From assembly GCA_001048675.1 (NCBI GenBank), contig CCKK01000003.1, positions 496,001 to 560,000 on the forward strand: a stretch of DNA of 64,000 bases. The letters run 5' to 3'. The stretch comes from Vibrio diabolicus. GTDB taxonomy: Bacteria > Pseudomonadota > Gammaproteobacteria > Enterobacterales > Vibrionaceae. The stretch's first letter is position 1. Each line of letters begins with the position of its first letter. The notes beneath the pieces are model-generated. The model was not told the origin of the DNA. It saw only the letters and a program-made list of their open reading frames with translations, and did not search any database. Position numbers and translations under genes: made by a program. Of the stretch, positions 18,592 through 28,817 are shown piece after piece.

Positions 18592-18723
18592 ATCTTTCTC
18601 CCTAGAGCCAATATCCTTTTCAAGACCAGAAATCTGAATCAAACATCGGTTTCTCCACAGCCAACGTTGTGAACTCACAAAAGACTTCGCTTAAAACATG
18701 TATGCATCAAGCGATGTCAAAAA

Positions 18724-18753
18724 CAAAAAATGCCCGCTATTGTCGCGGGCATA
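18724..18753 (-). terminator. Terminator between malQ and glgB
   Basis: On the minus strand ATGCCCGCGACAATAGCGGGCAT is followed by TTTTTTGTTT. It should end most malPQ transcripts, so glgB needs read-through or its own promoter in the 130-base region. Confidence 0.85.
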
Positions 18754-18873
18754 ATAACGGTACTTCATCCTAACGGATTGTGTTTTCGGAATGAGTGACC
18801 TAGACGGAACTTTCGTACCTCTGAGCTAACAAAATTGGTAATCCGCTCATTCATCTACGTCACTCTACGCATC

Positions 18874-21054
18874 TTATTTACTCGCCTGTGCGCGAACTTC
18901 AGTGAGGCGTTTAGAAATGCGATTCACATCTTCACGGCTGAAGATTTCATCTAGGTTCATCGACAATTTACGACGCCAGTTGGGATACTCATCCACCGTG
19001 CCAGGAATGTTGACCGGTTGATCCATTTCTAGCCAGTCTTCAAGCTGAACGCTAAGCAGTGCAGAGTCACCCGCTGCTACGTGCAGTTGCAGCGCTTCGC
19101 TTAGGTACGAGTCCATCGGTACGTACTGAGCATCATGACCAATGCCTTCTGGCAAATAGCCGTGCCAGCGAACGCTGTCTAAGATGCCTTGCTTGCACTT
19201 CAAGCGATCAGCAAATAAGCCTTCCAACTGTTTTTCATCTGGGTACAGGCCAATCTCACGACCCATTTTCAAATCATCGCAGTGCCAGAAACCACGCAGG
19301 GTTGGCATGTCATGCGTACACAGTGCCGCCATCGATTGCTCTGCGTAGTGCTTCGGAGAAATGAACCCACCGTCTTCTTTCGAAGTTTCGAAGAAGAATA
19401 CTTTGTATGAGTGCACACCTGCATCGCGTAGGATATCGACGATTTCATCTGGCACAGTACCTAAGTCTTCACCAATCACAGAACACTGATGACGGTGCGA
19501 CTCAAGCGCTAGGATTGCGAGCATGTCTTCCACTGGGTAGTACAAGTAAGCGCCCTCTGTCGCCTTCTCGCCTTTTGGAATCCACCAAAGGCGAAGCAGG
19601 CCAAGTACGTGGTCGATACGCAGTGCACCACAGTGCTTCATGTTGGCACGTAACAACTTGATGTACGCGTCGTAGCCAGTCGCTTCTAAAACTTGAGGGT
19701 TAAGCGGTGGCAGACCCCAGTTTTGACCCAGAGGACCAAGTACATCCGGCGGCGCACCGATGCTGGCGTCCAACACTAAGTTACCGTCGTCGGCCCAAGT
19801 TTCACTACCTGAGTCGGCAACACCGACAGCAAGGTCACGGTACAAGCCCACAGCCATGCCTTTTTCTTCTGCCAGTGCCTGCGCTTCTTTGATTTGATCG
19901 TCTGCGATCCACTGTAGGTACATGTACAAGTGAACGCGGTCTTGGTTGTCTTTGATGTATTTCTGAGTACCGGCTGCGTCGAATGTGCGGTATTTCTCAG
20001 GGAATACAGGCCAACCCCACATGTTTGAATCTTCTGCGTGTAAATCAGCATGAAGCGCATCGAATGCAGCTTGGTGTAACAAGCTGTCGCCGCCTTTTTC
20101 TACAAAATCCAAGAATGCACGAGCGCGGTCGGTGTTTTTATCTAAATGGCGAGCTTTAAACTCACTAAACAGCAGCGGAAGAACGCTCATTTTCAGTTGC
20201 GAAACTTCTGTGTAGTTCACCCAATGAGAGTCACGTGCTTTTTGTAGACGCTGTTGAAACTCTGCACTGCCAACACGTTGCTGAGCTTCAGCACTCAGTG
20301 CGAATTCAGGTACAGAACTTACGTCGATGTACATGATATTCAACCAACGACGAGAAGACGGGCTGTATGGGCTCGCGCCTTCTGGGTTCGCTGGGAACAG
20401 TGAGTGTATCGGGTTCAAACCAATGAAGTCACCGCCACGAGAGGCAATGTCACTCACCAACTGTTTTAGGTCACCAAAATCACCGATACCCCAGTTGTGC
20501 TGAGTACGCAGTGTGTAAAGCTGGATACTAGGACCCCATAGCTTTTTATGTTGGTTTAGATCGTCTTGTTTGAAACACGCTTTCGGCGTGATGATCAATG
20601 ACATCTCGTAAGGCGTTTTACGACGCTTACGGCTGACAATCAATTTGTGATAACCCCAAGCCAAGTTCTTTGGCAATGCAAACACTAGAGGGCCACCCTC
20701 AGCACGCTCATCACGAACAATTTGGGACTGAAGATAGCCTTCAAGTACTTCTCCTTGTTCTGTTTCTAAACGCCAGCTGAATTCACTCTCACGAGCACTC
20801 GTACCTAGGTTTAGTTCCACTTCGACTGGTTCGCCGTCGCGTAAAACAAGAACAGGGGCTAGTACGTCTTTTTTATGTTTCTTTTCAGCAGAAGCCAATA
20901 GTTTTTCATCGCTGCTAGTATCGTAGCCAAGCGAAGCGAGCAAGCGGCGTAGCGTCTCCTCAGACACTTTTGCCTCATCTCCCCAAGCACTGACATAGCT
21001 ATCAGCCAATCTCGCCATTTCCGCGACTTTCTTTAATGCTGTTTGTTCTTTCAT
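18874..21054 (-). CDS. malQ: 4-alpha-glucanotransferase (amylomaltase)
   Basis: MalQ disproportionates maltodextrins in the cytoplasm, releasing glucose and making chains that MalP can use. The ATG at 21054 (MKEQTALKKVAEMARLADSY) is preceded by GGAG and gives 726 residues, the usual length for the enterobacterial/vibrio type. GH77 motifs are seen: IGDFGDLKQLVSDIA, LNPIHSLFPANPEGASPYSP, the nucleophile Asp in ALRIDHVLGLLRLWW, the acid Glu in VIGEDLGTVPDEI, and THDMPTLRGFW. It is the second gene of the malPQ unit, 117 bases after malP. Confidence 0.93.
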   Translation of the reverse strand: MKEQTALKKVAEMARLADSYVSAWGDEAKVSEETLRRLLASLGYDTSSDEKLLASAEKKHKKDVLAPVLVLRDGEPVEVELNLGTSARESEFSWRLETEQGEVLEGYLQSQIVRDERAEGGPLVFALPKNLAWGYHKLIVSRKRRKTPYEMSLIITPKACFKQDDLNQHKKLWGPSIQLYTLRTQHNWGIGDFGDLKQLVSDIASRGGDFIGLNPIHSLFPANPEGASPYSPSSRRWLNIMYIDVSSVPEFALSAEAQQRVGSAEFQQRLQKARDSHWVNYTEVSQLKMSVLPLLFSEFKARHLDKNTDRARAFLDFVEKGGDSLLHQAAFDALHADLHAEDSNMWGWPVFPEKYRTFDAAGTQKYIKDNQDRVHLYMYLQWIADDQIKEAQALAEEKGMAVGLYRDLAVGVADSGSETWADDGNLVLDASIGAPPDVLGPLGQNWGLPPLNPQVLEATGYDAYIKLLRANMKHCGALRIDHVLGLLRLWWIPKGEKATEGAYLYYPVEDMLAILALESHRHQCSVIGEDLGTVPDEIVDILRDAGVHSYKVFFFETSKEDGGFISPKHYAEQSMAALCTHDMPTLRGFWHCDDLKMGREIGLYPDEKQLEGLFADRLKCKQGILDSVRWHGYLPEGIGHDAQYVPMDSYLSEALQLHVAAGDSALLSVQLEDWLEMDQPVNIPGTVDEYPNWRRKLSMNLDEIFSREDVNRISKRLTEVRAQASK

Positions 21055-21171
21055 CGCTTTCTCCGAAGGTAATACCAACACCTTCCATGTAGGGTTTTAT
21101 TGTTATCAATAACTTCTTTTGGAAAATGACCAAAGGTAGCGCTTGGCTACCTTGGTCTTAACTCTGTTCTA

Positions 21172-23625
21172 TTAACGGTGAACCGCTTTTAGTTTCCAGA
21201 TGTTGTTCACATAGTCGCGAATTGAGCGATCTGAGGTGAACTTGCCGACAAGGGCGGTATTAAGAATGGCTTTCTTCGCCCAACCAGCTTGGTCTTTGTA
21301 TTGTTCGCTCATGTCTTCGTGCGCTTTCACGTAAGATGCGAAGTCCGCAAGACATAAGTACGGGTCACCGCCGTCTAGTAGGCTGTCGTACGTTGCACGC
21401 AGTAAGCCTGGTTGACCTGGAGTGAATTCTTCACCCAGTAGTAGGTCCATAGACGCTTTGAGTAGGTGATCCGCATTGTAGTAATCAAATGGGTTGTAAC
21501 CTTGAGCTTTCAGCGCTTTCACACCTTCAACGTCTAGACCGAAGATGTAGATGTTCTCATCGCCTACTTCTTCACGAATCTCAACGTTAGCACCATCCAT
21601 CGTACCGATCGTTAGGGCACCGTTAAGCGCCATCTTCATGTTACCAGTACCTGATGCTTCTTTACCCGCAAGTGAAATTTGTTGTGATACGTCCGCCGCA
21701 GGAATAATAATTTCAGCCATGCTCACACGGTAATCAGGAATGAAGACCACTTTCAGCTTGTTGCCGATGCGAGGGTCGTTGTTCACTTTCTCAGCAATCT
21801 TGTTAATAGCGAAAATGATTTCTTTCGCTAGGTGGTAACCCGGTGCCGCTTTCGCTGCGAAGAACACAACGCGAGGCACACATTCGAAGCCTGGTTCGTT
21901 AATAATGCGATGGTACAGAGACAGTACGTGTAGAAGGTCTAAGTGCTGACGCTTGTACTCGTGCAGACGCTTGATTTGAACATCGAAGATCGCATTAGTA
22001 TCGAGTTCGATACCCATGTTCTCTTTCACCCAGTTAGCTAGGCGTTCTTTGTTCTCTTTCTTCACTGCCATGAATTCTTTCTGGAATTTCTCGTCAGTGG
22101 CGTACTTAGCGATACCTTCTAGTTGCTCTAGTTTCGCTGGCCATTCTGGACCGACTTTCTCTGTGATTAGCTTAGAAAGACCTGGGTTACAGAACTTCAA
22201 CCAACGACGTGGCGTAATACCGTTCGTTACGTTGTGTAGACGTGTTGGGTACATTTCGTGAAACTCTGGGAATAGGTCTTTCTTAACCAATTCAGAGTGA
22301 AGTGCCGCTACACCGTTTACTGCGTAAGAGCCAATTACACATAGGTTTGCCATGCGAACCATGCGGTGGAAACCTTCTTCGATGATAGAAAGCTTCTGTT
22401 GTTTCGCGACATCACCCGGCCACATTGCACGTACGTCTTGTAGGAAGCGGTGGTTGATCTCGTAAATGATCTCCATGTGACGTGGTAGTAGGTGCTGAAT
22501 TAGCGACTCTGGCCATGTCTCTAGTGCTTCTGGAAGTAGCGTGTGGTTTGTGTACGCGAATGTTTGAGAGCTGATTTCCCAAGCCGCTTCCCAAGTTAGA
22601 CCTTTTTCGTCCATCAGGATGCGCATTAGCTCAGGAATCGCAATCGTTGGGTGCGTATCGTTAAGCTGGATAGTCTCTTGCTTCGGTAGATCCGCTAGCG
22701 AGTAGCCAGCTGCTTCGTGGCGACGTAGGATGTCACGTACAGACGCAGCTGAGTGGAAGTACTGTTGCATTAGACGCAGTGTTTTACCTTTCTCGTGGTT
22801 GTCGTTCGGGTAAAGCACTTTAGTGATGTTGCCTGCGTCGATCAGTGCGTGCTGCGCTTCGAAGTAGTCACCGTTGTTAAAACTTGCTAGCGAGAATGGT
22901 GCAATTGCCTGACATTCCCAAAGACGTAGCGGGTAAACCGTGTCTGATTCGTAACCCACAATTGGTAGATCCCAAGGCATTGCTCTTACAGACATGCCAG
23001 GAACCCATTTGCGAACTTCTTTACCGTTCTCGTTAACCACTTCAACGTGACCGTAGAAACCGATCTCTTGTGCAAGTTCTGGACGAGCAATTTCCCAAGG
23101 GTAGCCTTCTACACCACGCCATGCGTCAGGTGCTTCTTGCTGGCGACCATCTTTGAAAGACTGTTTGAACAAACCGTATTCGTAGTGCAAGCCGTAACCG
23201 ACGGTTGGGAATTCTTGTGCCGCACATGAATCCATGAAACATGCCGCTAGACGACCAAGACCACCGTTACCCAATGATGGGTCACGTTCTTCTTCTAGCA
23301 GGTCAGTTAGGTTGTAACCCAGTTCAGCCATTGCTTCTGTTACTTGTTCGTACAGACCCATGCTGATTAGGTTGTTACCCGTCAAACGACCGATAAGGAA
23401 CTCTAGCGAAAGGTAGTTAACGCTCTTCGCACTTTTAATGCGCGGATCTTCTTCAGTAGCAAGCAAATCTAGAGTAGTGAACTCAGCCAGTGCATGACCC
23501 ATTGCTAGGTACCAAGCGCGGCTGTCTGCGTTTTCAATTGTGTGAGCGTAAGTTACAGATAGGTGTTTCTTTACGCTTTCTTGGAACGACTTCTTGTCAA
23601 ATTGTTTTTGTTGAGTAGGTTTCAT
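21172..23625 (-). CDS. malP: Glycogen/maltodextrin phosphorylase
   Basis: This cytoplasmic PLP enzyme releases glucose-1-phosphate from the non-reducing ends of alpha-1,4-glucans. The 817-residue length fits family GT35. Clear motifs are SLEFLIGRLTGNNLI near the start, DPSLGNGGLGRLAACFMDS, TNHTLLPEALE, and the PLP-lysine region EASGTGNMKMALNGALTIGT. It is the first gene of malPQ and is divergent from malT, the arrangement known for malPQ/malT in enterics and vibrios. Regulation by MalT is supported by GGAGGA repeats 70-100 bases upstream of the start. Confidence 0.93.
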   Translation of the reverse strand: MKPTQQKQFDKKSFQESVKKHLSVTYAHTIENADSRAWYLAMGHALAEFTTLDLLATEEDPRIKSAKSVNYLSLEFLIGRLTGNNLISMGLYEQVTEAMAELGYNLTDLLEEERDPSLGNGGLGRLAACFMDSCAAQEFPTVGYGLHYEYGLFKQSFKDGRQQEAPDAWRGVEGYPWEIARPELAQEIGFYGHVEVVNENGKEVRKWVPGMSVRAMPWDLPIVGYESDTVYPLRLWECQAIAPFSLASFNNGDYFEAQHALIDAGNITKVLYPNDNHEKGKTLRLMQQYFHSAASVRDILRRHEAAGYSLADLPKQETIQLNDTHPTIAIPELMRILMDEKGLTWEAAWEISSQTFAYTNHTLLPEALETWPESLIQHLLPRHMEIIYEINHRFLQDVRAMWPGDVAKQQKLSIIEEGFHRMVRMANLCVIGSYAVNGVAALHSELVKKDLFPEFHEMYPTRLHNVTNGITPRRWLKFCNPGLSKLITEKVGPEWPAKLEQLEGIAKYATDEKFQKEFMAVKKENKERLANWVKENMGIELDTNAIFDVQIKRLHEYKRQHLDLLHVLSLYHRIINEPGFECVPRVVFFAAKAAPGYHLAKEIIFAINKIAEKVNNDPRIGNKLKVVFIPDYRVSMAEIIIPAADVSQQISLAGKEASGTGNMKMALNGALTIGTMDGANVEIREEVGDENIYIFGLDVEGVKALKAQGYNPFDYYNADHLLKASMDLLLGEEFTPGQPGLLRATYDSLLDGGDPYLCLADFASYVKAHEDMSEQYKDQAGWAKKAILNTALVGKFTSDRSIRDYVNNIWKLKAVHR

Positions 23626-23691
23626 TACGAAATTCTCACGTCTTTTGGTAATTCATCTGCCATACATCGTGCATTTACCTCTGTGAATAAA

Positions 23692-23727
23692 CATCCTCCT
23701 AATTCTCCTCCTTTGAAGGAGGAGGGC
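23692..23727. promoter_or_regulatory. MalT-box cluster and palindrome upstream of malP
   Basis: On the minus strand GGAGGAGAATTAGGAGGATG holds two direct GGAGGA units 12 bases apart. On the plus strand GGAGGAGGG adds a third, inverted one. Together they form a perfect 9-bp inverted repeat CTCCTCCTT/AAGGAGGAG with a two-base centre (23705-23724). The units resemble the MalT consensus GGGGA(T/G)GAGG only in part, but the position before malPQ supports the call. Confidence 0.55.
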
Positions 23728-23801
23728 TGAGGGCGTAGAGGGGGTACCATTGCTAGGTTAGTGATCCAAATCTCAACAAAGTGAGCTTTGCTCCAGTTCT
23801 T

Positions 23802-23817
23802 AGTGATTTTGATCACA
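23802..23817. promoter_or_regulatory. Predicted CRP site, malP side
   Basis: AGTGA-TTTTGA-TCACA matches the CRP consensus at nine of ten positions, about 180 bases upstream of malP. Confidence 0.55.
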
Positions 23818-23983
23818 ATGGAATATGAGAAAGGTTAAAACCCGTTCATGACGCTTTTTATAGCCCACTCATCTGATGATGTGAAAATTGCAATATTGGT
23901 CACATTAACTTGGTTAACATGGAAAGATTTTTCATAATCGATGTGCAACGCGATCTTAACGCTAACGACACAAACGATATTTA

Positions 23984-23999
23984 AGTGACAAGAATCACA
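23984..23999. promoter_or_regulatory. Predicted CRP site, malT side
   Basis: AGTGA-CAAGAA-TCACA matches the CRP consensus at nine of ten positions. malT is CRP-activated in E. coli, so one of the two sites probably serves it. Confidence 0.5.
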
Positions 24000-24360
24000 A
24001 ATAAAGGGCGTAGTTGATGGTAAATCCATCAACCCTTGAGAATTAGGAAGTGGATCAAAGTAACGGACATTTCTGATGTCGTAACATCCCACACGGCTCA
24101 CAGGATTGTACGCTTTTTATACAAACTAGAATTAGGCGGTGTGAGTTATTTCTAGTTTTCGCTAGCTTTTATATCTAAGTGACCGTATGGAATGCTTTTT
24201 CAGACGGATGCAAGCCCCAACAAGAGGCGACATTAACCGGCATTCAAGCAGTTTTTGATGCTGATGACATCATTCAGTAAGACGAAGCTTTCGAGGGGGC
24301 CTTACTGAAGTGATCATGTCGCAATCACTTGGGTATACATAAATAAGGACATAATTACTA

Positions 24361-27069
24361 ATGTGGATTCCATCTAAGCTTACTCGACCAGGACGCCTGC
24401 ACAATGCCATCGTGCGCCCACGAGTGTTGGACTTACTACAGCAAGCGCCTTACTACAAATTGGTTTTATTCCGCTCCCCTGCAGGTTACGGAAAAACCAC
24501 CATGGCAGCGCAGTGGCTATCCGATAAACCAAACGTCGGTTGGTACAGCATTGATGACAGCGATAACGACGGCTTTCGTTTTGTGAACTACCTGCTTCAA
24601 GCATTAAACAAAGCCACCAACTTCAGTTGCTCTAACGCACAAAAACTGGCGGAAAAACGCCAGATCTCTTCTCTACGTTCTTTATTCAGCGAAGTATTCG
24701 CGGAAATGGCTGATTTTCATCAAGAGTGCTACGTGGTGCTGGATGACTATCACTTGATCACCAACGATGAAATTCATGAATCCATGCGTTTCTTCTTAAA
24801 ACACATGCCAGACAACCTCACCGTTGTGGTAACAAGTCGTGCAGCGCCGCCTCTGGGTACTGCAAACTTACGTGTTCGTGATTTAATGATCGAAATCGGC
24901 AACGAGATGTTGGCGTTCGATACCGAAGAAACGACTCGCTTCTTTAATCAGCGTATTGCCGATGGCATCGACGAAGACATGGCAAACAGCCTCAGAACCT
25001 ATGTGGAAGGTTGGCCATCGGCGATGCAGTTGATCGCGTTACAAGCGCAACATCAAAACCGTACATTGGCACAAACCGTAGAGTCGGTATCGCAGTTCAA
25101 TCACGCGCATTTGTGGGATTATCTAGTCGAAGAAGTATTCGACTTGCTCGATCACGAAACTCGTCACTTCTTGATGCAAGTGTCCGTGCTTGACCACTTC
25201 AATGATGAGTTGGTGTTTGCCCTCACCCAACGCGAAGATGCGCTTGGTTTGATCGAATCATTAAACCGCTACGGCTTATTCATCTACCCACTCGAAGGGG
25301 AGCAAAACTGGTTCCGATTCCATAACTTATTTGGCGAGTTTTTGTCTCATGAGCGCCAAGCGCGTATTCCCCAGCAAGAAAAAGACCTCCACCGCAATGC
25401 AGCTGTTGCCTGGTTACAACAAAAAGCACCGCACCAAGCGATTCACCATGCACAAAAGTCGAACGATAAAGATTTGGTGGTAGAAATTCTAAACGAATTC
25501 GGCTGGAAGATGTTTAACCAAGGCGAGCTCAGCACGCTGGAGAGCTCAATTAATAAGTTGGATGCTGAGCTTCTGTTCAGCCACCCAAAACTTACGATGC
25601 TCCGAGCTTGGTTGGCTCAAAGTCAGCACCGTTATAACCAAGTAGGCCACCTGCTTGAAGAAGCGGAAGAAGAGCATAAAAAGCGTAACATTGAGTTAGA
25701 TATTCATTATCAAGGTCAAGCAAACGCGCTGCTTGCTCAAGTAGCTATCAACAGCAACCAGCCAGAGAAAGCACTCGAATTAGCGGAGCTAGCACTTAGC
25801 CAACTTGATAACACGATTTACCGTAGCCGCATTGTGGCAACTTCGGTTGTTGGCGAAGTTAACCACGTGCTAGGTAAACTCGACCGCGCGTTACCGATGA
25901 TGCAACAAACCGAGAAGCTGGCTCGTCAGTACCAAGTTTACCACCAAGCGTTATGGGCGATTTTACAACAAAGCGAGATTTTGATTGCGCAAGGTTACGT
26001 ACAAGCCGCCTTTGAGCTGCAAGATTCCGCATTCCGTTTGATTGAAGATCAGCAACTTCAACATGTTCCTCTGCACGAGTTTTTGCTGCGTATTCGTGCG
26101 CAAGTGCTTTGGTGCTGGAACCGACTTGATGAAGCAGAGGAGTGTGCCTACCGAGGTCTACAAATTCTCGAAAACCATTCGCCAAGTAAGCACTTACACA
26201 GCTACTCGATGCTGGCGCGTATTGCGGTTGGCCGTGGCGAGCTAGACAAAGCCGGTAAATTCATTGAGCACATTCAACATTTGATGAAGCAGTCGACTTA
26301 CCACGTAGATTGGACAGCAAACGCTTCACTATCGTTGATCCTATTTTGGCAAGCGCGCGGTAACACCGATGCAATGCAAGAATGGCTCAACACTGCGGTT
26401 CGTCCTGAATCGGCATGCAACCACTTTTCACAATTGCAATGGCGTAACATTGCACGCGCACACATCAACTTAGGTCAATATACCGAAGCGCGCGCAGCAT
26501 TGGATTTCCTCCAAAGTGAAGCTCGTCGAACCAACCTGATCACAGATACTAATCGCAACTTAGTGGTCGAAGCGGTGTTTGCTGCTCGTCAAAAAGACGA
26601 AGAGCAAGCAAAAGCTTTGCTAAAAGAAGCGTTAGTGATGACAAACCAGACGGGGATGGTAGGTAATTTCCTCATTGATGGCGCCACCATTGGCGGGCTA
26701 CTGGAGAAGTTAAGCCTCCGCCATGAGTTAGGCGATCTAGAACGTCACCGCGCTCAACAATTGATGAAGGATATTTCCTCCAATCAGCGCAGCCGCTCTA
26801 TTCACTTTGATGAAGACTTCATTGAGAAGCTGGTAAACCACCCTAACGTACCGGAACTGGTTCGCACAAGCCCACTGACTCAACGTGAGTGGCAGGTGCT
26901 TGGTTTGATTTATTCTGGTTTCAGCAATGAGCAAATCGCGCAAGAGCTTGATGTGGCAGGCACCACGATTAAAACTCACATTCGCAACTTGTACCAAAAG
27001 CTCAATATCGCCAATCGTAAAGAGGCCATTGTGACAGCTGAAAATTTACTCCAGTTGATGGGGTACTGA
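24361..27069 (+). CDS. malT: MalT, maltose-regulon transcriptional activator
   Basis: MalT is the ATP- and maltotriose-dependent activator of maltodextrin genes. The 902 residues match the usual 901. The N-terminal STAND NTPase has a Walker A loop ([16 protein letters not shown], about 38-53) and a Walker B-like [10 protein letters not shown] long helical-repeat sensor domain follows (about 440-800). The C-terminal LuxR-type HTH is [20 protein letters not shown], then [25 protein letters not shown] precedes the ATG. Likely targets inside this window are malPQ, pullulanase and the lamB/glgX promoters, each with MalT-like boxes. Confidence 0.95.
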   Translation: MWIPSKLTRPGRLHNAIVRPRVLDLLQQAPYYKLVLFRSPAGYGKTTMAAQWLSDKPNVGWYSIDDSDNDGFRFVNYLLQALNKATNFSCSNAQKLAEKRQISSLRSLFSEVFAEMADFHQECYVVLDDYHLITNDEIHESMRFFLKHMPDNLTVVVTSRAAPPLGTANLRVRDLMIEIGNEMLAFDTEETTRFFNQRIADGIDEDMANSLRTYVEGWPSAMQLIALQAQHQNRTLAQTVESVSQFNHAHLWDYLVEEVFDLLDHETRHFLMQVSVLDHFNDELVFALTQREDALGLIESLNRYGLFIYPLEGEQNWFRFHNLFGEFLSHERQARIPQQEKDLHRNAAVAWLQQKAPHQAIHHAQKSNDKDLVVEILNEFGWKMFNQGELSTLESSINKLDAELLFSHPKLTMLRAWLAQSQHRYNQVGHLLEEAEEEHKKRNIELDIHYQGQANALLAQVAINSNQPEKALELAELALSQLDNTIYRSRIVATSVVGEVNHVLGKLDRALPMMQQTEKLARQYQVYHQALWAILQQSEILIAQGYVQAAFELQDSAFRLIEDQQLQHVPLHEFLLRIRAQVLWCWNRLDEAEECAYRGLQILENHSPSKHLHSYSMLARIAVGRGELDKAGKFIEHIQHLMKQSTYHVDWTANASLSLILFWQARGNTDAMQEWLNTAVRPESACNHFSQLQWRNIARAHINLGQYTEARAALDFLQSEARRTNLITDTNRNLVVEAVFAARQKDEEQAKALLKEALVMTNQTGMVGNFLIDGATIGGLLEKLSLRHELGDLERHRAQQLMKDISSNQRSRSIHFDEDFIEKLVNHPNVPELVRTSPLTQREWQVLGLIYSGFSNEQIAQELDVAGTTIKTHIRNLYQKLNIANRKEAIVTAENLLQLMGY

Positions 27070-27109
27070 TCAGCTCAAGAAAACAGATTAAAACCTAAAG
27101 TGAAATACA

Positions 27110-27140
27110 AGGGGTTGGCGTGATGCGTCAGCCCTTTTTT
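27110..27140 (+). terminator. Terminator of malT
   Basis: GGGTTGGCG/CGTCAGCCC forms a nine-pair stem (two G-T pairs), followed by six T residues, 45 bases past the malT stop. Confidence 0.8.
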
Positions 27141-27198
27141 ATGAGTCTAGAACGAGGGAAGTGCAATTTGCAAAGCACGTAAGTAACGTTGTTCATAT

Positions 27199-27306
27199 AA
27201 AAAATAGCCAACCGCAATAATCGCGATTGGCTTATATTTAGTGTGAACAAATTGTATTCACTAACAACGTCAGTTGGCTAGGTGACCCTCGGCTTAAGAA
27301 GGGTCG
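27199..27306 (-). ncRNA. qrr: Qrr quorum-regulatory small RNA
   Basis: Read on the minus strand, the segment has the Qrr hallmarks: a first stem-loop GACCCTTCTTAAGCCGAGGGTC, then the conserved core CACCTAGCCAACTGACGTTG followed by TTAGTGAA, and a terminal stem AAGCCAATCGCG/TTGCGGTTGGCT with six T residues. Qrr RNAs are Hfq-dependent and base-pair with luxR/hapR-type, aphA and other mRNAs; phosphorylated LuxO with sigma-54 switches them on at low cell density. Here a -24/-12 element and a perfect LuxO-type palindrome sit upstream. Length is about 108 nt; the 5' end is estimated from the promoter. Which qrr copy this is cannot be told without comparing all copies. Confidence 0.93.
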
Positions 27307-27315
27307 AGCAGTATT

Positions 27316-27333
27316 ATGCATTAATCATGCCAA
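27316..27333 (-). promoter_or_regulatory. Sigma-54 promoter of the Qrr sRNA
   Basis: On the minus strand TTGGCATGATTAATGCAT has the invariant GG and GC separated by ten bases, as in TGGCAC-N5-TTGCA. The predicted start falls at about 27306, the beginning of the Qrr stem. Confidence 0.85.
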
Positions 27334-27428
27334 AATGCAAAGACTTATTTTTGGGCACAGGATCTCATATAAAGTGAATTTGTCTATATAAAATATAGCA
27401 AAACGCAAATTCAATTATCAAATTGCAT

Positions 27429-27441
27429 TTGCATAATGCAA
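27429..27441. promoter_or_regulatory. LuxO operator upstream of qrr
   Basis: TTGCATAATGCAA is a perfect copy of the TTGCA-N3-TGCAA palindrome bound by LuxO, about 125 bases upstream of the Qrr start, a normal enhancer distance. A weaker copy (TAGCAAAACGCAA) lies at 27396-27408. Confidence 0.8.
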
Positions 27442-27648
27442 CAAACGTGGCCATTGATAGTACAGTTAATCATCTCAATAATGTAAACCAAATATTAAGA
27501 TATCGTTGTATTTGAATCACCTCATTACCTGTAACAAAAATAAGCAATTACTTGGATATAAAACCCAGTAGCTACAGCACTATTTCATACTTTTTTCGTC
27601 GCAATGTTTGTATACTCTGTGCCATCGAAACGACTTAGCATTAGAGCA

Positions 27649-28566
27649 ATGAACTACTTAATTACTTTCTTCAAAGGAATCGCCATGGGCGCAGCAGATG
27701 TTGTTCCTGGCGTATCAGGCGGCACCATCGCGTTTATCACCGGCATTTACGATACGCTGCTTGAGAGCATTCGACGCATTAACCCATCACTTTTCTCTAT
27801 TTGGCGAAAAAAAGGGGTTAAAGCCGCCTTTAATCACATCAACGGTTTCTTCCTTATCGCTCTGTTTGCCGGTATTTTCACCAGCATTGCTACGCTAGCA
27901 AAGTTGATCACTTGGCTTCTTGACACACACCCCATCCCACTTTGGTCATTTTTCTTTGGTCTGATTTTGGTATCGGTCTATCACATTATTCGTCAGGTTG
28001 AACAACGTGATCTTATCCGCTTTGTGACTTTACTTGTTGGTGTCGGGTTTGCTTACAGCATCACCGTGCTTAAACCTCTGCACATGGAACCAACGGCTAT
28101 TAACACATTGTTCGCTGGTGCTATCGCGATTTGCGCGATGATCTTACCGGGCATCTCTGGCAGCTTTATCTTGTTATTGATTGGGATGTATGCGCCAGTA
28201 TTAGCCGCCGTGAAAGGTTTCCAAGTCGATACATTGGCGCTGTTTTTGTCAGGTTGTGTGATTGGTTTGCTGTCCTTTTCGCATCTATTGTCGTGGTTAC
28301 TACGCAAGTTCCGCGATTTCACTCTGATGTTTTTGACTGGATTAATGATTGGTACGTTGCCAAAGATTTGGCCTTGGAAAGAAACCATCACTTGGCGCAC
28401 CAATTCAAAGGGTGAGCAAGTGCCCTTGCTACAGCACAACCTATCACCATTTGAATTTGAACACGTGACGTCACAACCTTCTCAGTTAGTGCTTGCCGTT
28501 GTGATGATGCTTGCTGCCATTGCGCTGGTTTTGAGCCTCGAAAAATTTGCAGATTCAGACAAGTAA
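27649..28566 (+). CDS. DUF368 undecaprenyl-phosphate translocase (PopT-like)
   Basis: An inner-membrane protein of about 305 residues. DUF368 proteins were recently shown to return undecaprenyl phosphate to the cytoplasmic face, in V. cholerae under the name PopT. The signature KGIAMGAADVVPGVSGGTIA lies at the N-terminus, and a second copy (AICAMILPGISGSFILLLIG) follows in the middle, the internal repeat of the family. About eight membrane segments are visible. The ATG at 27649 was chosen because a TATACT -10-like element lies at 27611, which would place an earlier ATG at 27604 inside the promoter; neither ATG has a strong ribosome site. Confidence 0.87.
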   Translation: MNYLITFFKGIAMGAADVVPGVSGGTIAFITGIYDTLLESIRRINPSLFSIWRKKGVKAAFNHINGFFLIALFAGIFTSIATLAKLITWLLDTHPIPLWSFFFGLILVSVYHIIRQVEQRDLIRFVTLLVGVGFAYSITVLKPLHMEPTAINTLFAGAIAICAMILPGISGSFILLLIGMYAPVLAAVKGFQVDTLALFLSGCVIGLLSFSHLLSWLLRKFRDFTLMFLTGLMIGTLPKIWPWKETITWRTNSKGEQVPLLQHNLSPFEFEHVTSQPSQLVLAVVMMLAAIALVLSLEKFADSDK

Positions 28567-28601
28567 CTGCGGTATCAAATCAATACGGAATCAACAAACA
28601 A

Positions 28602-28628
28602 GAACGGAGCCAATTGGCTTCGTTTTTG
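28602..28628 (+). terminator. Terminator after the DUF368 gene
   Basis: AACGGAGCCAATTGGCTTCGTTTTTG forms a stem with a central AATT and a T-run, 40 bases past the stop. Confidence 0.75.
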
Positions 28629-28817
28629 TTTGTTGGCTAAGAGAAAATCATCGCAATTGAAAATCTTTATGGGCTTGATTCAACAACCCCTACACCGCGC
28701 GGTTATTTTGATCTCTGTCATCAAGGCACAACGCACAATTTATCTAGGCCACGAGTTGGCGAATGACGCTTCTGTGCTACGATGCAGGTAATGTTAAGTG
28801 ATAAATGCTGAACCTTA

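Larger units (their letters stand above)
23626..24360. other. malP-malT divergent regulatory region
   Basis: This 735-base region contains the GGAGGA repeats and a 9-bp palindrome near malP, two CRP-like sites, and, 50-90 bases before malT, a hairpin TTCAGTAAG/CTTACTGAA (24273-24281 with 24301-24309) in the probable malT leader. No coding frame here looks real. Confidence 0.6.
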
